This document shows, piece by piece, positions 34,306 through 42,903 of a stretch of 55,741 nucleotides of DNA. Below the pieces are notes generated by a model. That model did not search any database. It saw nothing but the letters and a program-made list of their open reading frames with translations, and was not told the DNA's origin. Origin of the DNA: Myxococcales bacterium (GTDB taxonomy: Bacteria; Myxococcota; Myxococcia; Myxococcales; Myxococcaceae). The position numbers were made by a program, and so were the translations under genes. The DNA is taken from positions 1 through 55,741 of the forward strand of contig JACPVI010000033.1 of assembly GCA_016191815.1 (NCBI GenBank), written 5' to 3'. Position 1 is the stretch's first letter. Each line of letters starts with the position of its first letter.

Positions 34306-37300
34306 CGAGCTCCCGGCTCCGCGGGCAGGCGACTCCGAGTGCGGAGCCAGGCCAACAGCAGCCCCGCCCCGAACAGCTCGAGCGCACCAGGAGCGCCGCT
34401 GCAGCAGCCCCGGCGGAGGACCGGCGGATTCGTGAGCCCGATGGTCCCCTGGGGCCGGTCAGGGAGCGGCGCCTCCGCATCTCCGGTGTTGCGCGCATCG
34501 TGGTGGAAGCCGTCCCAGCGGATGTCCGAGGCGAACCCGCCCGTTCTCCACGCCTGCACGAGGCCGGTCTGGCTCACCACCGCCACCACCACCTCGTCGT
34601 CCACTACTCCCACCGCGGGCGAGCCCACCACCGGCCCCCCGGCGAAGCGGGGCCAGGGCTTTGGCTGGCTGCCGCGCTCGTCCACCGCCGTCACCGCCAT
34701 CCCCGAGCCGGAGGAGATGATCTCCAAGCTCCTGTCGCCGTCGAGGTCCGCCAGCGCGAACCCCATGTGCTCCTGCAAGTCGGAGAGCCGGAACGGGAAG
34801 CCGCCCATCGGCGGGGCCGACGATGCGCCAAGTCGAAGGCGCGCGCCCGCCGCGTACGCGAGCACGGTCCCCCGGCTGGGCTCCGAGGAGTCAACTCCAC
34901 CGGCGATCAGCTCGAGGAGGCCGTCCCCGTTCAAGTCCGCTGCCGAGGGGTGCGTCACCGGGCCTGTGGCTCCCTCGAAAACCATCAGCCTCCTTCCGTC
35001 CGCATCGAAGAGCGCCAGGGGCCCCCCCGCCGCCTGGAGGGCGATCTCCCTCCGCCCGTCGCGATCGAAGTCCGCCACGATCGGGGAAGAGAGCGCTCCG
35101 CGGCCGAACCCTGCTCCGGCATCGGCCTCCAGGATGACCGGCCAGCCCTGCCGCAATGACGGACCTGCGCCCGACAACGACACCGCATAGGCCCGGGCGG
35201 ACCCGCCCGTCTCCAGCACCTCGGCCGAGGCGGCCACCAGCTCGGGCCATCCGTCGCCGTCGAAGTCCGCCGCGGCTGGCGTGGCCAAGAATGGCGCGCG
35301 CCGCGAGGGCCCTCCGTCGGTCGCCGAGCCCGAGACGTCGAAGGGGAACCCCGGCAGCCTCAGGCCGTCCCTGCCGAGGGCGTAGAGAAGCCCGTCTCGC
35401 CCCGCGAGCACGATGATCGGGCCTTGGGGAGTGTCAGCCACCACCGGCGCCGCGGAGAAGCCAGGGTCCAGACCCCGCGAGCCTCCGTCCGCCGAACCAG
35501 CCCTCATGGGAAAACCCGCCAGCACCGCGCCTGTGGCCTCGAAGGCCCAGAGCTCTCCCTCGAGGGAAGCGGCGATGATCTCCGGCCGCCCATCGCCATT
35601 CAGGTCCGCGAACGCCGGCGCGCCTCCAATCGTCTGGCGGAGGCCAAAGGTCGAACCTCCGTCGGCCGCGTGAGCGGCGAGCCGGCTCGGTCCCAGCTCG
35701 CGGCGGCTGCCCTCGGGCTGGGTGTCGCGAGGCGAGAGGACGTGCAGCGTGCCGCCGGCCGCCACCACCAGCTCGTCGCTGCCGTCGAGGTCCAGGTCCA
35801 CCAGCCGGGGCGGCACCGCTCCGGCCCCAGGCAAATGTCTGGGGAAACCGGCGAGCGGCCTCGGCTCGCTCCGGACGAAGACGGTCTTCCGCGCCTCCGA
35901 ACGCACCTCGCCTCGGGAGTCGCCGTACCGGGTCCGCACCGCCAGGCGCACCGTGATGGCAAAGGCGTGAGGGTCTTCGCCCGGAAGCTGCGAAGGCATC
36001 GTCAGTTGGGCGGGGTCGACCGAGCCCACCGCGCCCTCGTAGGCGCCCTGGCCGGTCACCTGACCGAACGGCCGGAAGGAAGTGTCGTCCGGGGCGAGCC
36101 CTCCCGCCGCCTCCAGGGTGGCATCGAAGGCAGCCCTTGAGCGGATGCTCGCCTTCACCTCGAAGGGGCCTTCCACGGTGGAAAAGCGCGCCGGCGAGGC
36201 GATCTCCACCGAGGCCGGGATTCGCCCGGCCACTACCGCATCCACCGCCGCCCGCGCATCGAGCCTTCCCCGCCCGAGCCCAACCGTCCATGAGCCCGGA
36301 CCGAACGAGCGCGCATTGAAGGAGAGTAGCTGATGCAGCTCTCCAGCCGTGAGCGAGCCAGCGCTCAGCGCGAGCCCGGCCACTCCCGCCGCCAGGGCGG
36401 CCGCCCCGGCGCCGCACCGCTCGGTGGGAACCGCGAGCGAAACTTGCCCTCCTCGGGCCGAGCACCGAAGGGCGTCGAGGAAGCTCTTCGAGGCCGGCCA
36501 GATCGCTCCATCGAAGGAGATCGCCCGCACCACCAGGGTCCGCTCGAGGCTCGAAGGCGCGTCGGCGCGGAAGGAGAGTGGCTCGCCACCCGACGTCACC
36601 ACCGCCATCCCGCCCGCGTACGCCGCGTCCACCGCCCGCTGGAGCGGCTCTCCGCCCGAGAGCGCTCCCACCCCGACCGCGGCGACCTTCGCCCCTCGGG
36701 AGAGCGCATAAGAGAGCGCCGCCGCCAGAGTGGCCTCGTCGGCCGCAGCCGCCGCGCTGGCGCGCAGAGGAAGCGCCGAGCAGTCAGGGCAGGCCCCCGC
36801 CAGCCCGAAGCCGTCGTTGGCCTGGGCGAGCGCGGCCAAGGCATCGAGCGTCCCCGCGGCGGCCGCACCTGTGAGCGCCCCATCATCGGTCGCATCGTTG
36901 TCGTCGAACGCGAAATCCCAGCCGCAGACGTCGTCCAGAAAGCCATTGGCGTCGGAGTCCTTGCCGTCCGCGAACAGGAGGATCAGGTCCCCGGGATCGA
37001 TGAGGCCGTTTCCGTTCGCGTCGCCCCGGTCGGCCCGCTGCGAGAGCCGCGGGTCCACAGCCTTGTCCGGGGTCGGCAGCGCTTCCCCCGCCACGGAAGT
37101 GAAGTCCTGGACGTTGAAGCGGCCGTCGCCGTTCCGGTCGTGCGGGTCCGGCCCCGGGGCGAGGTTGCCGGAAGCGTCGGTCGGCGGCGGCAGCTCTCCA
37201 CGCGACAGCGCCCAGCGGTTGACCAAGTCTTTCTCGCTCCACTGCACGCCGGACGAGAGGAGGGCGATGGCGACCCTTGGGTCGCCGCGGGTCACCGACC

Positions 37301-37547
37301 AGGCCCGGTCCACCGAGGCCCCGATCCCCGCCGCTCGCTCGCCCACCGAGAGGGCGAGCTGCGCGGGAGCGAAGCCGAAGAGGTACCACTGGTCCTTGTA
37401 GAGAGGGTCGGCGGGCCAGTTGGCCGGATCGGCGTAGGCCTCCTGGCTGGCGGTGCTCGGCGGAGGCCAGCCGCCCGCACAGAGAGGTGAAAGCGCCGCG
37501 AGCGCGAGGAGCCACGTCCCTAGTCGATGGGCTTTCCGAGAGCGCAC
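34302..37547 (-). CDS. degenerate subtilisin-like protein with FG-GAP repeats and MYXO-CTERM-like tail
   Basis: 1081 residues from GTG 37547; an ATG at 37586 with a GGAG site is possible but overlaps the divergent ribF start. Signal peptide (1-26). Residues 45-410 keep the peptidase S8 layout (DPLYKDQWYL...SVDRAWSVTRGDPRVAIALL; FDGAIWPASKSFLD), but the catalytic positions are lost: Asp is S98 in LLSSGV, His is about A224 in DDGALTG, and Ser is about G381 in CGAGAAALAAGVAG. Three calcium-loop-like D-x-N-G-x-G motifs (residues 137-205) sit in the insert. From about residue 580 at least six FG-GAP/VCBS-like repeats follow (ADLNGDGRPEII, ADFDGDGWPELV). The C terminus GCCSGAPGA plus hydrophobic helix plus RTRSR resembles a MYXO-CTERM signal. 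It overlaps the next gene (ATGA). Confidence 0.75.
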   Translation of the reverse strand: MRSRKAHRLGTWLLALAALSPLCAGGWPPPSTASQEAYADPANWPADPLYKDQWYLFGFAPAQLALSVGERAAGIGASVDRAWSVTRGDPRVAIALLSSGVQWSEKDLVNRWALSRGELPPPTDASGNLAPGPDPHDRNGDGRFNVQDFTSVAGEALPTPDKAVDPRLSQRADRGDANGNGLIDPGDLILLFADGKDSDANGFLDDVCGWDFAFDDNDATDDGALTGAAAAGTLDALAALAQANDGFGLAGACPDCSALPLRASAAAAADEATLAAALSYALSRGAKVAAVGVGALSGGEPLQRAVDAAYAGGMAVVTSGGEPLSFRADAPSSLERTLVVRAISFDGAIWPASKSFLDALRCSARGGQVSLAVPTERCGAGAAALAAGVAGLALSAGSLTAGELHQLLSFNARSFGPGSWTVGLGRGRLDARAAVDAVVAGRIPASVEIASPARFSTVEGPFEVKASIRSRAAFDATLEAAGGLAPDDTSFRPFGQVTGQGAYEGAVGSVDPAQLTMPSQLPGEDPHAFAITVRLAVRTRYGDSRGEVRSEARKTVFVRSEPRPLAGFPRHLPGAGAVPPRLVDLDLDGSDELVVAAGGTLHVLSPRDTQPEGSRRELGPSRLAAHAADGGSTFGLRQTIGGAPAFADLNGDGRPEIIAASLEGELWAFEATGAVLAGFPMRAGSADGGSRGLDPGFSAAPVVADTPQGPIIVLAGRDGLLYALGRDGLRLPGFPFDVSGSATDGGPSRRAPFLATPAAADFDGDGWPELVAASAEVLETGGSARAYAVSLSGAGPSLRQGWPVILEADAGAGFGRGALSSPIVADFDRDGRREIALQAAGGPLALFDADGRRLMVFEGATGPVTHPSAADLNGDGLLELIAGGVDSSEPSRGTVLAYAAGARLRLGASSAPPMGGFPFRLSDLQEHMGFALADLDGDRSLEIISSGSGMAVTAVDERGSQPKPWPRFAGGPVVGSPAVGVVDDEVVVAVVSQTGLVQAWRTGGFASDIRWDGFHHDARNTGDAEAPLPDRPQGTIGLTNPPVLRRGCCSGAPGALELFGAGLLLAWLRTRSRLPAEPGAR

Positions 37548-37571
37548 CGCGGCGAGGTATACCGGCCCTGG

Positions 37572-38510
37572 ATGAAGGTTTTCCATTCCATCTCCGAAGC
37601 TGCGGGGCTTAGGGGCTGCGCCGCCAGCCTGGGGAACTTCGACGGGGTCCACCTGGGTCACCGGGCGCTCTTCGCCGAAGCCGCCCGGCACGCCCGGCCG
37701 GTGGCGATCACCTTCCACCCGCACCCGGGAAAGGTGCTCCAGCCGGAGCTGGCCCCCAAGCTCATCACCCTGCTCCCTCGCAAGCTCGAGCTGTTCGAGG
37801 AGGCCGGCCTGCACGCCGCGGTAGTGCAGCCCTTCACCCTGGAGTACGCCCACACCCCGGCCTCCGCCTTCGAGGCCTCGGTGCTCGACCAGTTGGGCGC
37901 CTCCCACCTGGTGATCGGCTCCGACTTCACCTACGGGGCCGGCCGCGCCGGCACGGTGGAAACCCTGGAGAAGGCGGTGCGCTCGCGAGGCGCCGAGCTC
38001 CACCTCGTCCCTCCGGTCACCGTGGACGGGGTGGTGGTGTCCTCCACCAAGGTGCGCGAGTACGTGCTGGAGGGGAGAGTGAGCGCCGCCCATCGCCTCC
38101 TTGGCCGCTATTTCGATCTCGACGGGACGGTGGTGCCCGGCCAGGGCCGGGGCCGGACCATCGGTATTCCCACCGCCAACGTCGACACCGCGAGCGAGCT
38201 GAGGCCCGCGCCCGGGGTCTACGCGGTGCGGGTGGCGAAAAAGGGCGGGCCCCCGCTCTTGGGCTCCGAGGGCGGCTGGGTCGGCGGCGCCGCAAACATC
38301 GGAGTCAAGCCCACCTTCGGCGGCACCGAGGTGACCGTCGAGGTCCACCTCATCGACTGGTCCGGAGACCTCTACGGCGCCGAGCTGCGCGTGCAGTTCA
38401 TCGAACGCCTTCGCTCCGAGCAAAGGTTCGCCTCCGCCGCCGAGCTGGCCGGGCAGATCCGCCGCGACATCGAGGAGGCGCGTTCCGCCATCGCCCGCGC
38501 GACCGAATAG
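37572..38510 (+). CDS. ribF: bifunctional riboflavin kinase/FAD synthetase
   Basis: 312 residues. The N-terminal FAD synthetase domain has the nucleotidyltransferase signature GNFDGVHLGHRALF, ITFHPHPGKVL, LVIGSDFTYGAGRAG and SSTKVREYVLEG. The C-terminal riboflavin kinase domain has GRGRTIGIPTANV, PAPGVYAVRV and GGAANIGVKPTF, then VEVHLIDWSGDLYG. It phosphorylates riboflavin to FMN and adenylylates FMN to FAD. Length is normal. It is divergent from the degenerate protease gene with only about 24 bases between starts, and 122 bases ahead of pilB. Confidence 0.95.
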   Translation: MKVFHSISEAAGLRGCAASLGNFDGVHLGHRALFAEAARHARPVAITFHPHPGKVLQPELAPKLITLLPRKLELFEEAGLHAAVVQPFTLEYAHTPASAFEASVLDQLGASHLVIGSDFTYGAGRAGTVETLEKAVRSRGAELHLVPPVTVDGVVVSSTKVREYVLEGRVSAAHRLLGRYFDLDGTVVPGQGRGRTIGIPTANVDTASELRPAPGVYAVRVAKKGGPPLLGSEGGWVGGAANIGVKPTFGGTEVTVEVHLIDWSGDLYGAELRVQFIERLRSEQRFASAAELAGQIRRDIEEARSAIARATE

Positions 38511-38562
38511 TCCTTGCTCGACCTTTCGCATGCTTCCTTCAGGGCGCCGGGTCCGGGGCTCC

Positions 38563-38591
38563 TTGACACCCCGCACTCGCGAAACTTAGAT
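38563..38591 (+). promoter_or_regulatory. predicted housekeeping promoter upstream of pilB
   Basis: A perfect -35 TTGACA (38563-38568), a 17-base spacer and TTAGAT (38586-38591, 3 of 6 matches to TATAAT). Transcription would begin near 38598, about 34 bases before the pilB ATG, leaving room for the GAGAGG ribosome site. This is the best sigma-A-type promoter I see in the window and probably serves pilB and genes behind it. Confidence 0.55.
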
Positions 38592-38631
38592 GTTGGTCCC
38601 CCAGAAACTTCTCCGAGAGGACTGATCGCGC

Positions 38632-40329
38632 ATGTCTGGTCGACTGGGTGAGCTGCTGGTTCGAGAGAACTTGATTTCGGTCCAGCAGCTCCGCAAGGCC
38701 CAGGAAGAGCAACAGAAGACCGGCACCCGCATCGGGACCGCGCTCATCAAGACCGGCGCGATCGAGGAGTCCAAGCTCACCGACTTCCTCTCCAAGCAGT
38801 ACGGGGTGCCGGCGATCAACCTCAAAGAGTTCGACATCGAGCAGGAGATCATCAAGCTCGTCCCCAAGGACGTGGCGGAGAAGCACCTGGTGGTGCCGGT
38901 CAACCGCGCCGGGCCGTCGCTCATCGTGGCGATGTGCGACCCCTCGAACATCTACGCGGTCGACGACCTCAAGTTCCTCACCGGCTACACCATCGAGCCG
39001 GTGGTGGCCTCCGAGCCGTCCATCCGCGAGGCGATCGAGAAGTACTACGCCGAGAAGGGGCCCTCGCTGGAGGAGATCGTCGGCGAGGCGGCGGACGACG
39101 TCGAGATCACCAAGGACGAGGTGGAGAACCTCGACGACGTCGCCAAGGCGGCCGACGACGCCCCGGTGGTGAAGCTGGTCAACCTGGTCCTCAAGGACGC
39201 CATCCAGAAGGGCGCCTCGGACATCCACGTCGAGCCGTACGAGAAGGACTTCCGGGTGCGCTTCCGCATCGACGGCGTGCTCTACGAGGTGATGCGGCCG
39301 CCGATGAAGCTCAGAAGCGCGATCATCTCGCGCCTCAAGATCATGGCGCAGCTCGACATCTCCGAGCGGCGGCTCCCCCAGGACGGGCGCATCAAGATCC
39401 GCCTGGGCGGCAACAAGGAGATGGACTTCCGCGTCAGCGTCTGCCCGACCCTGTTCGGCGAGAAGGTGGTCTTGCGGCTGTTGGACAAGACCAACCTCCA
39501 GCTGGACATGACCAAGCTCGGCTTCGAGGCCGAGCCCTTGAAGTGGTTCAAGGAGGCGATCGACCGTCCCTACGGGATGGTGCTGGTGACCGGGCCCACC
39601 GGCTCGGGCAAGACCACCACCCTCTACTCGGCGCTCTCCTCGCTCAACGAGGTGGGCTCCAACCTCTGCACCGCGGAGGACCCGGTGGAGTTCAACTTCG
39701 CCGGCATCAACCAGGTGCACATGCATGACGACATCGGCCTCAACTTCGCTGCCGCGCTGCGCTCCTTCCTCCGGCAAGACCCGGACATCATCATGATCGG
39801 CGAGATCCGCGACTTCGAGACCGCGGAGATCGGCGTCAAGGCCGCCCTCACCGGCCACCTGGTGCTCTCCACCCTGCACACCAACGACGCCCCGGGGACG
39901 GTGAGCCGCCTCCTCAACATGGGGATCGAGCCATTCTTGGTGACCGCCTCGCTCAACCTCATCTTGGCCCAGCGCCTCTGCCGCAAGCTCTGCCAGTCGT
40001 GCAAGAAGGCGGCGAAGGTGGAGGACCAGGCGCTCTTGGACGCCGGGGTACCGCCGGACAAGATCGGAACCTTCACCGCCTACGAGAAGAACGGCTGCCG
40101 CGAGTGCAACGACCGCGGCTACCGCGGCCGGGTGGCGATGTACGAGGTGATGCCCTTCTGGGACGGGCTCAAGGAGCTGGTGATCAACGGCGCCTCGGCG
40201 GTCGAGCTCAAGCAGGAATCCATCCGGCTGGGCATGCAGACCCTGCGCATGGCCGCGCTGAACAAGGTCATGCAGGGAGTGACCTCCCTCGAGGAGGCGA
40301 TCGGAAACACCGCGCCGGACAAGATGTAG
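38632..40329 (+). CDS. pilB: type IV pilus assembly ATPase PilB
   Basis: 565 residues. An N-terminal MshEN/T2SSE-N domain (SGRLGELLVRENLISVQQL; LTDFLSKQYGVPAINL), often able to bind c-di-GMP, precedes the secretion ATPase core. Walker A is GPTGSGKTTTLYS (about residue 322), the Asp box TAEDPVEFNFAG, Walker B RQDPDIIMIGEIRD and the His box TGHLVLSTLHTND. A tetracysteine zinc site is present (C-x3-C-x2-C and C-x2-C, CRKLCQSC and NGCRECNDRGYRGR). The hexamer drives pilus extension at the inner membrane. First gene of the pilB-T-C-S-R block. Confidence 0.95.
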   Translation: MSGRLGELLVRENLISVQQLRKAQEEQQKTGTRIGTALIKTGAIEESKLTDFLSKQYGVPAINLKEFDIEQEIIKLVPKDVAEKHLVVPVNRAGPSLIVAMCDPSNIYAVDDLKFLTGYTIEPVVASEPSIREAIEKYYAEKGPSLEEIVGEAADDVEITKDEVENLDDVAKAADDAPVVKLVNLVLKDAIQKGASDIHVEPYEKDFRVRFRIDGVLYEVMRPPMKLRSAIISRLKIMAQLDISERRLPQDGRIKIRLGGNKEMDFRVSVCPTLFGEKVVLRLLDKTNLQLDMTKLGFEAEPLKWFKEAIDRPYGMVLVTGPTGSGKTTTLYSALSSLNEVGSNLCTAEDPVEFNFAGINQVHMHDDIGLNFAAALRSFLRQDPDIIMIGEIRDFETAEIGVKAALTGHLVLSTLHTNDAPGTVSRLLNMGIEPFLVTASLNLILAQRLCRKLCQSCKKAAKVEDQALLDAGVPPDKIGTFTAYEKNGCRECNDRGYRGRVAMYEVMPFWDGLKELVINGASAVELKQESIRLGMQTLRMAALNKVMQGVTSLEEAIGNTAPDKM

Positions 40330-40365
40330 CCCCACCCCTAGACTCCAAGCCCCCAAACCCGACCC

Positions 40366-41478
40366 ATGGCGAACCTCCACCAACTACTCAAGGCGATGGT
40401 CGAGAAGGGGGCCTCGGACCTCCACATCACCACCGGCTCTCCCCCGCAGCTGCGGATCGACGGCGAGCTGGTGCCGCTCAAGACCGCCCCGCTCACCCCG
40501 GTGGAGACCAAGCAGCTTTGCTACTCCATCCTCACCGACGCGCAGAAACATAGGTTCGAGGAGGAGAACGAGCTGGACCTCTCCTTCGGGGTGAAGGGCC
40601 TGTCGCGGTTCCGCTCCAACATCTTCATGCAGCGCGGCGCGGTGGCGGGGGCGTTCCGGACCATTCCCTTCAAGATCCTCACCTTCCAGGAGCTGGGCCT
40701 GCCCCCGGTGGTGGCCGACCTGGCGAAGAGGCCTCGGGGGCTGATGCTGGTGACGGGGCCGACCGGCTCGGGCAAGTCCACCACCCTGGCCTCGGTGGTC
40801 GACAAGGTCAACTCCGAGCGGCACGAGCACATCATCACCATCGAGGACCCGATCGAGTACCTGCACCCGCACAAGAACTGCCTGGTGAACCAGCGGGAGG
40901 TGGGGGCGGACACCCGCTCGTTCAAGACGGCGCTCAAGTACATCCTCCGGCAGGACCCGGACGTGGTGCTGGTGGGCGAGATGCGCGACCTCGAGACCAT
41001 CGAGGCGGCGCTGGTGATCGCCGAGACCGGCCACATCGCCTTCGCCACCCTCCACACCAACAACTGCGTGCAGACCATCAACCGGATCGTGGACGTCTTC
41101 CCCCCCTACCAGCAGCCGCAGGTCCGCGCCCAGCTCTCCTTCGTGGTGGAGGGGGTGCTCTCCCAGGCCCTGATCCCCAAGGCCGGCGGGCCGGGCCGGA
41201 TCCTGGCGCTGGAGATCATGATTCCCAACCCCGCCATCCGGAACCTCATCCGCGAGGACAAGGTGCACCAGATCTACTCCGCGATGCAGGTGGGCCAGGC
41301 CAAGTTCGGGATGCAGACCTTCAATCAGTCGCTGGCCCAGCTCCTCTCCCGCAGGCTCATCACCCAGGAGGAGGCGTTCAACCGAACCTCGGACGTGGAG
41401 GAGCTGAAGAACATCCTCTCCACCGGAGGCGGCTTGGGCGGCCCCGGGAGGCCCCCGCCCCCAGGTATGCAGCGGTAG
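40366..41478 (+). CDS. pilT: type IV pilus retraction ATPase PilT
   Basis: 370 residues. The start domain MANLHQLLKAMVEKGASDLHITTGSPP is typical of PilT. Walker A GPTGSGKSTTLAS (about residue 130), Asp box TIEDPIEYLH, Walker B RQDPDVVLVGEMRD, His box TGHIAFATLHTNN, and the PilT-specific AIRNLIRE motif. It powers pilus retraction, the pulling stroke of social motility. No Shine-Dalgarno sequence is evident before the ATG, 36 bases after pilB. The C terminus is Gly/Pro-rich (GGLGGPGRPPPPG). Confidence 0.95.
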   Translation: MANLHQLLKAMVEKGASDLHITTGSPPQLRIDGELVPLKTAPLTPVETKQLCYSILTDAQKHRFEEENELDLSFGVKGLSRFRSNIFMQRGAVAGAFRTIPFKILTFQELGLPPVVADLAKRPRGLMLVTGPTGSGKSTTLASVVDKVNSERHEHIITIEDPIEYLHPHKNCLVNQREVGADTRSFKTALKYILRQDPDVVLVGEMRDLETIEAALVIAETGHIAFATLHTNNCVQTINRIVDVFPPYQQPQVRAQLSFVVEGVLSQALIPKAGGPGRILALEIMIPNPAIRNLIREDKVHQIYSAMQVGQAKFGMQTFNQSLAQLLSRRLITQEEAFNRTSDVEELKNILSTGGGLGGPGRPPPPGMQR

Positions 41479-41526
41479 GCCAACCGGTGACTATCCGGAG
41501 GCGGCCGGGCTTTAGGCGGAATCCGT

Positions 41527-41550
41527 CGGGGGCGGTAAGATGGGCCCCCG
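41527..41550 (+). promoter_or_regulatory. intergenic hairpin between pilT and pilC
   Basis: CGGGGGC (41527-41533) pairs perfectly with GCCCCCG (41544-41550) across a 10-base loop, in the 117-base gap between pilT and pilC. There is no T-tract, so it is not a classical terminator. It could alter mRNA stability or relative expression. At this GC content such a hairpin may be incidental. Confidence 0.35.
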
Positions 41551-41595
41551 CCAGGACGAAGGCTTAGCGCGTCAGACGCCGTAGCGGAGGCATCG

Positions 41596-42903
41596 ATGGC
41601 TGTCAACGCCACCACCACCACCACGCTCCCCGACAAGGCGCCGCACGCCGAAGCGGCACCCAGGCCGGCCGCGGCGAAGGCGGTGCCCAAGAAGAGCGGG
41701 ACCACCTTCGTCTGGGAGGCGAGGACCAAGGCGGGCGAGCTTCGCAAGGGGGAGATGGAGGCCACCGACGCCGAGGCGGTGAGCGCACGGCTCAAGTCGA
41801 TCGGCCTCAACCCCACCAAGGTGAAGAGGAAGCCGCTGGAGATCCACCTCCGGATCCCCGGCACCAGCGGCGTGACGGGGAAGGACCTGTTGGTCTTCAC
41901 CCGCCAGTTCGCCACGATGATCGACGCCGGGCTTCCGCTGGTGCAGTGCCTGGACATCCTCGGAAACCAGAGTGACAGCGCGACCTTCAAGAACGTCATC
42001 CTGGCGGTGAAGGCCAAGGTCGAGGCGGGCTCCACCTTCGCCGACGCGCTCAAGGACCACCCCCGGGTCTTCGACGAGCTGTACATCCAGCTCTGTCAGG
42101 CCGGCGAGGTGGGCGGCATCCTGGACACCATCCTCAACCGGCTGGCGGCCTACAAGGAGAAGAGCGAGAAGCTGAAGCGGAAGGTGAAGGGGGCGATGGT
42201 GTACCCGGCGATCGTCATTACCGTGGCGATCGTCGTCACCGCGCTCTTGCTCCTCAAGGTGACCCCGGTGTTCGCCAAGATGTTCGCCGACTTCGGCGAA
42301 GCGCTGCCGACGCCGACCCAGGTCGTGGTCGACCTCTCGGCCTGGCTCCAGCAATACATCATCTATCTGGCGCTGGGGATCGTCGTGGTGGTGGTGATTT
42401 CGGTGATCGTCTACCGGAACCCGCAAGGCCGGAGGGTGGTGGATAGGGTCTCGCTCAAGCTCCCGCTGATCGGCGACCTGATCCGGAAGATCGCGGTGGC
42501 GCGGTTCACCCGGACCCTGGGGACGATGATCAGCTCCGGCGTGCCGATCCTCGACGCGCTCGACGTCACCGCCAAGACGGCCGGAAACCGCATCGTCGAG
42601 GACGGTATCTACTACGTCCGGGCGAAGATCTCGGAAGGGAAGAACATCGCCGGGCCGCTGATGGAGACCAAGGTCTTCCCCTCGATGGTGGTGCAGATGA
42701 TCGGCGTGGGCGAGGCCACCGGCGCGATGGACGCGATGCTGAACAAGATCGCCGACTTCTACGACGACGAGGTGGACGCCGGGGTGGCGGCGCTCACCGC
42801 CACCATCGAGCCGTTCCTGATGGTCTTCCTGGGCATCGTCGTCGGCGGATTCTTGATCGCGATGTACCTGCCGATCTTCAGCATCGCCGGTGCAATCAAG
42901 TAA
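41596..42903 (+). CDS. pilC: type IV pilus inner-membrane platform protein PilC
   Basis: 435 residues. A variable N terminus, then two T2SSF domains, each a helical bundle with a TM segment: KDLLVFTRQFATMIDAGLPL...NVILAVKAKVEAGSTFADAL, TM (IVITVAIVVTALLLLK), then the second copy RFTRTLGTMISSGVPILDAL...VVQMIGVGEATGAMD and TM (LMVFLGIVVGGFLIAMYLPIF). It is the platform rotated or pulled by PilB and PilT. GGAGG lies 5 bases before the ATG. The 3' end overlaps the pilS GTG by 14 bases. Confidence 0.95.
   Translation: MAVNATTTTTLPDKAPHAEAAPRPAAAKAVPKKSGTTFVWEARTKAGELRKGEMEATDAEAVSARLKSIGLNPTKVKRKPLEIHLRIPGTSGVTGKDLLVFTRQFATMIDAGLPLVQCLDILGNQSDSATFKNVILAVKAKVEAGSTFADALKDHPRVFDELYIQLCQAGEVGGILDTILNRLAAYKEKSEKLKRKVKGAMVYPAIVITVAIVVTALLLLKVTPVFAKMFADFGEALPTPTQVVVDLSAWLQQYIIYLALGIVVVVVISVIVYRNPQGRRVVDRVSLKLPLIGDLIRKIAVARFTRTLGTMISSGVPILDALDVTAKTAGNRIVEDGIYYVRAKISEGKNIAGPLMETKVFPSMVVQMIGVGEATGAMDAMLNKIADFYDDEVDAGVAALTATIEPFLMVFLGIVVGGFLIAMYLPIFSIAGAIK

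Noticed and set aside
37587..38576. N-terminal extension of the degenerate protease frame on the minus strand
   Set aside because: It lies antisense to ribF, whose signature motifs are clear. A signal peptide starts at 37547.
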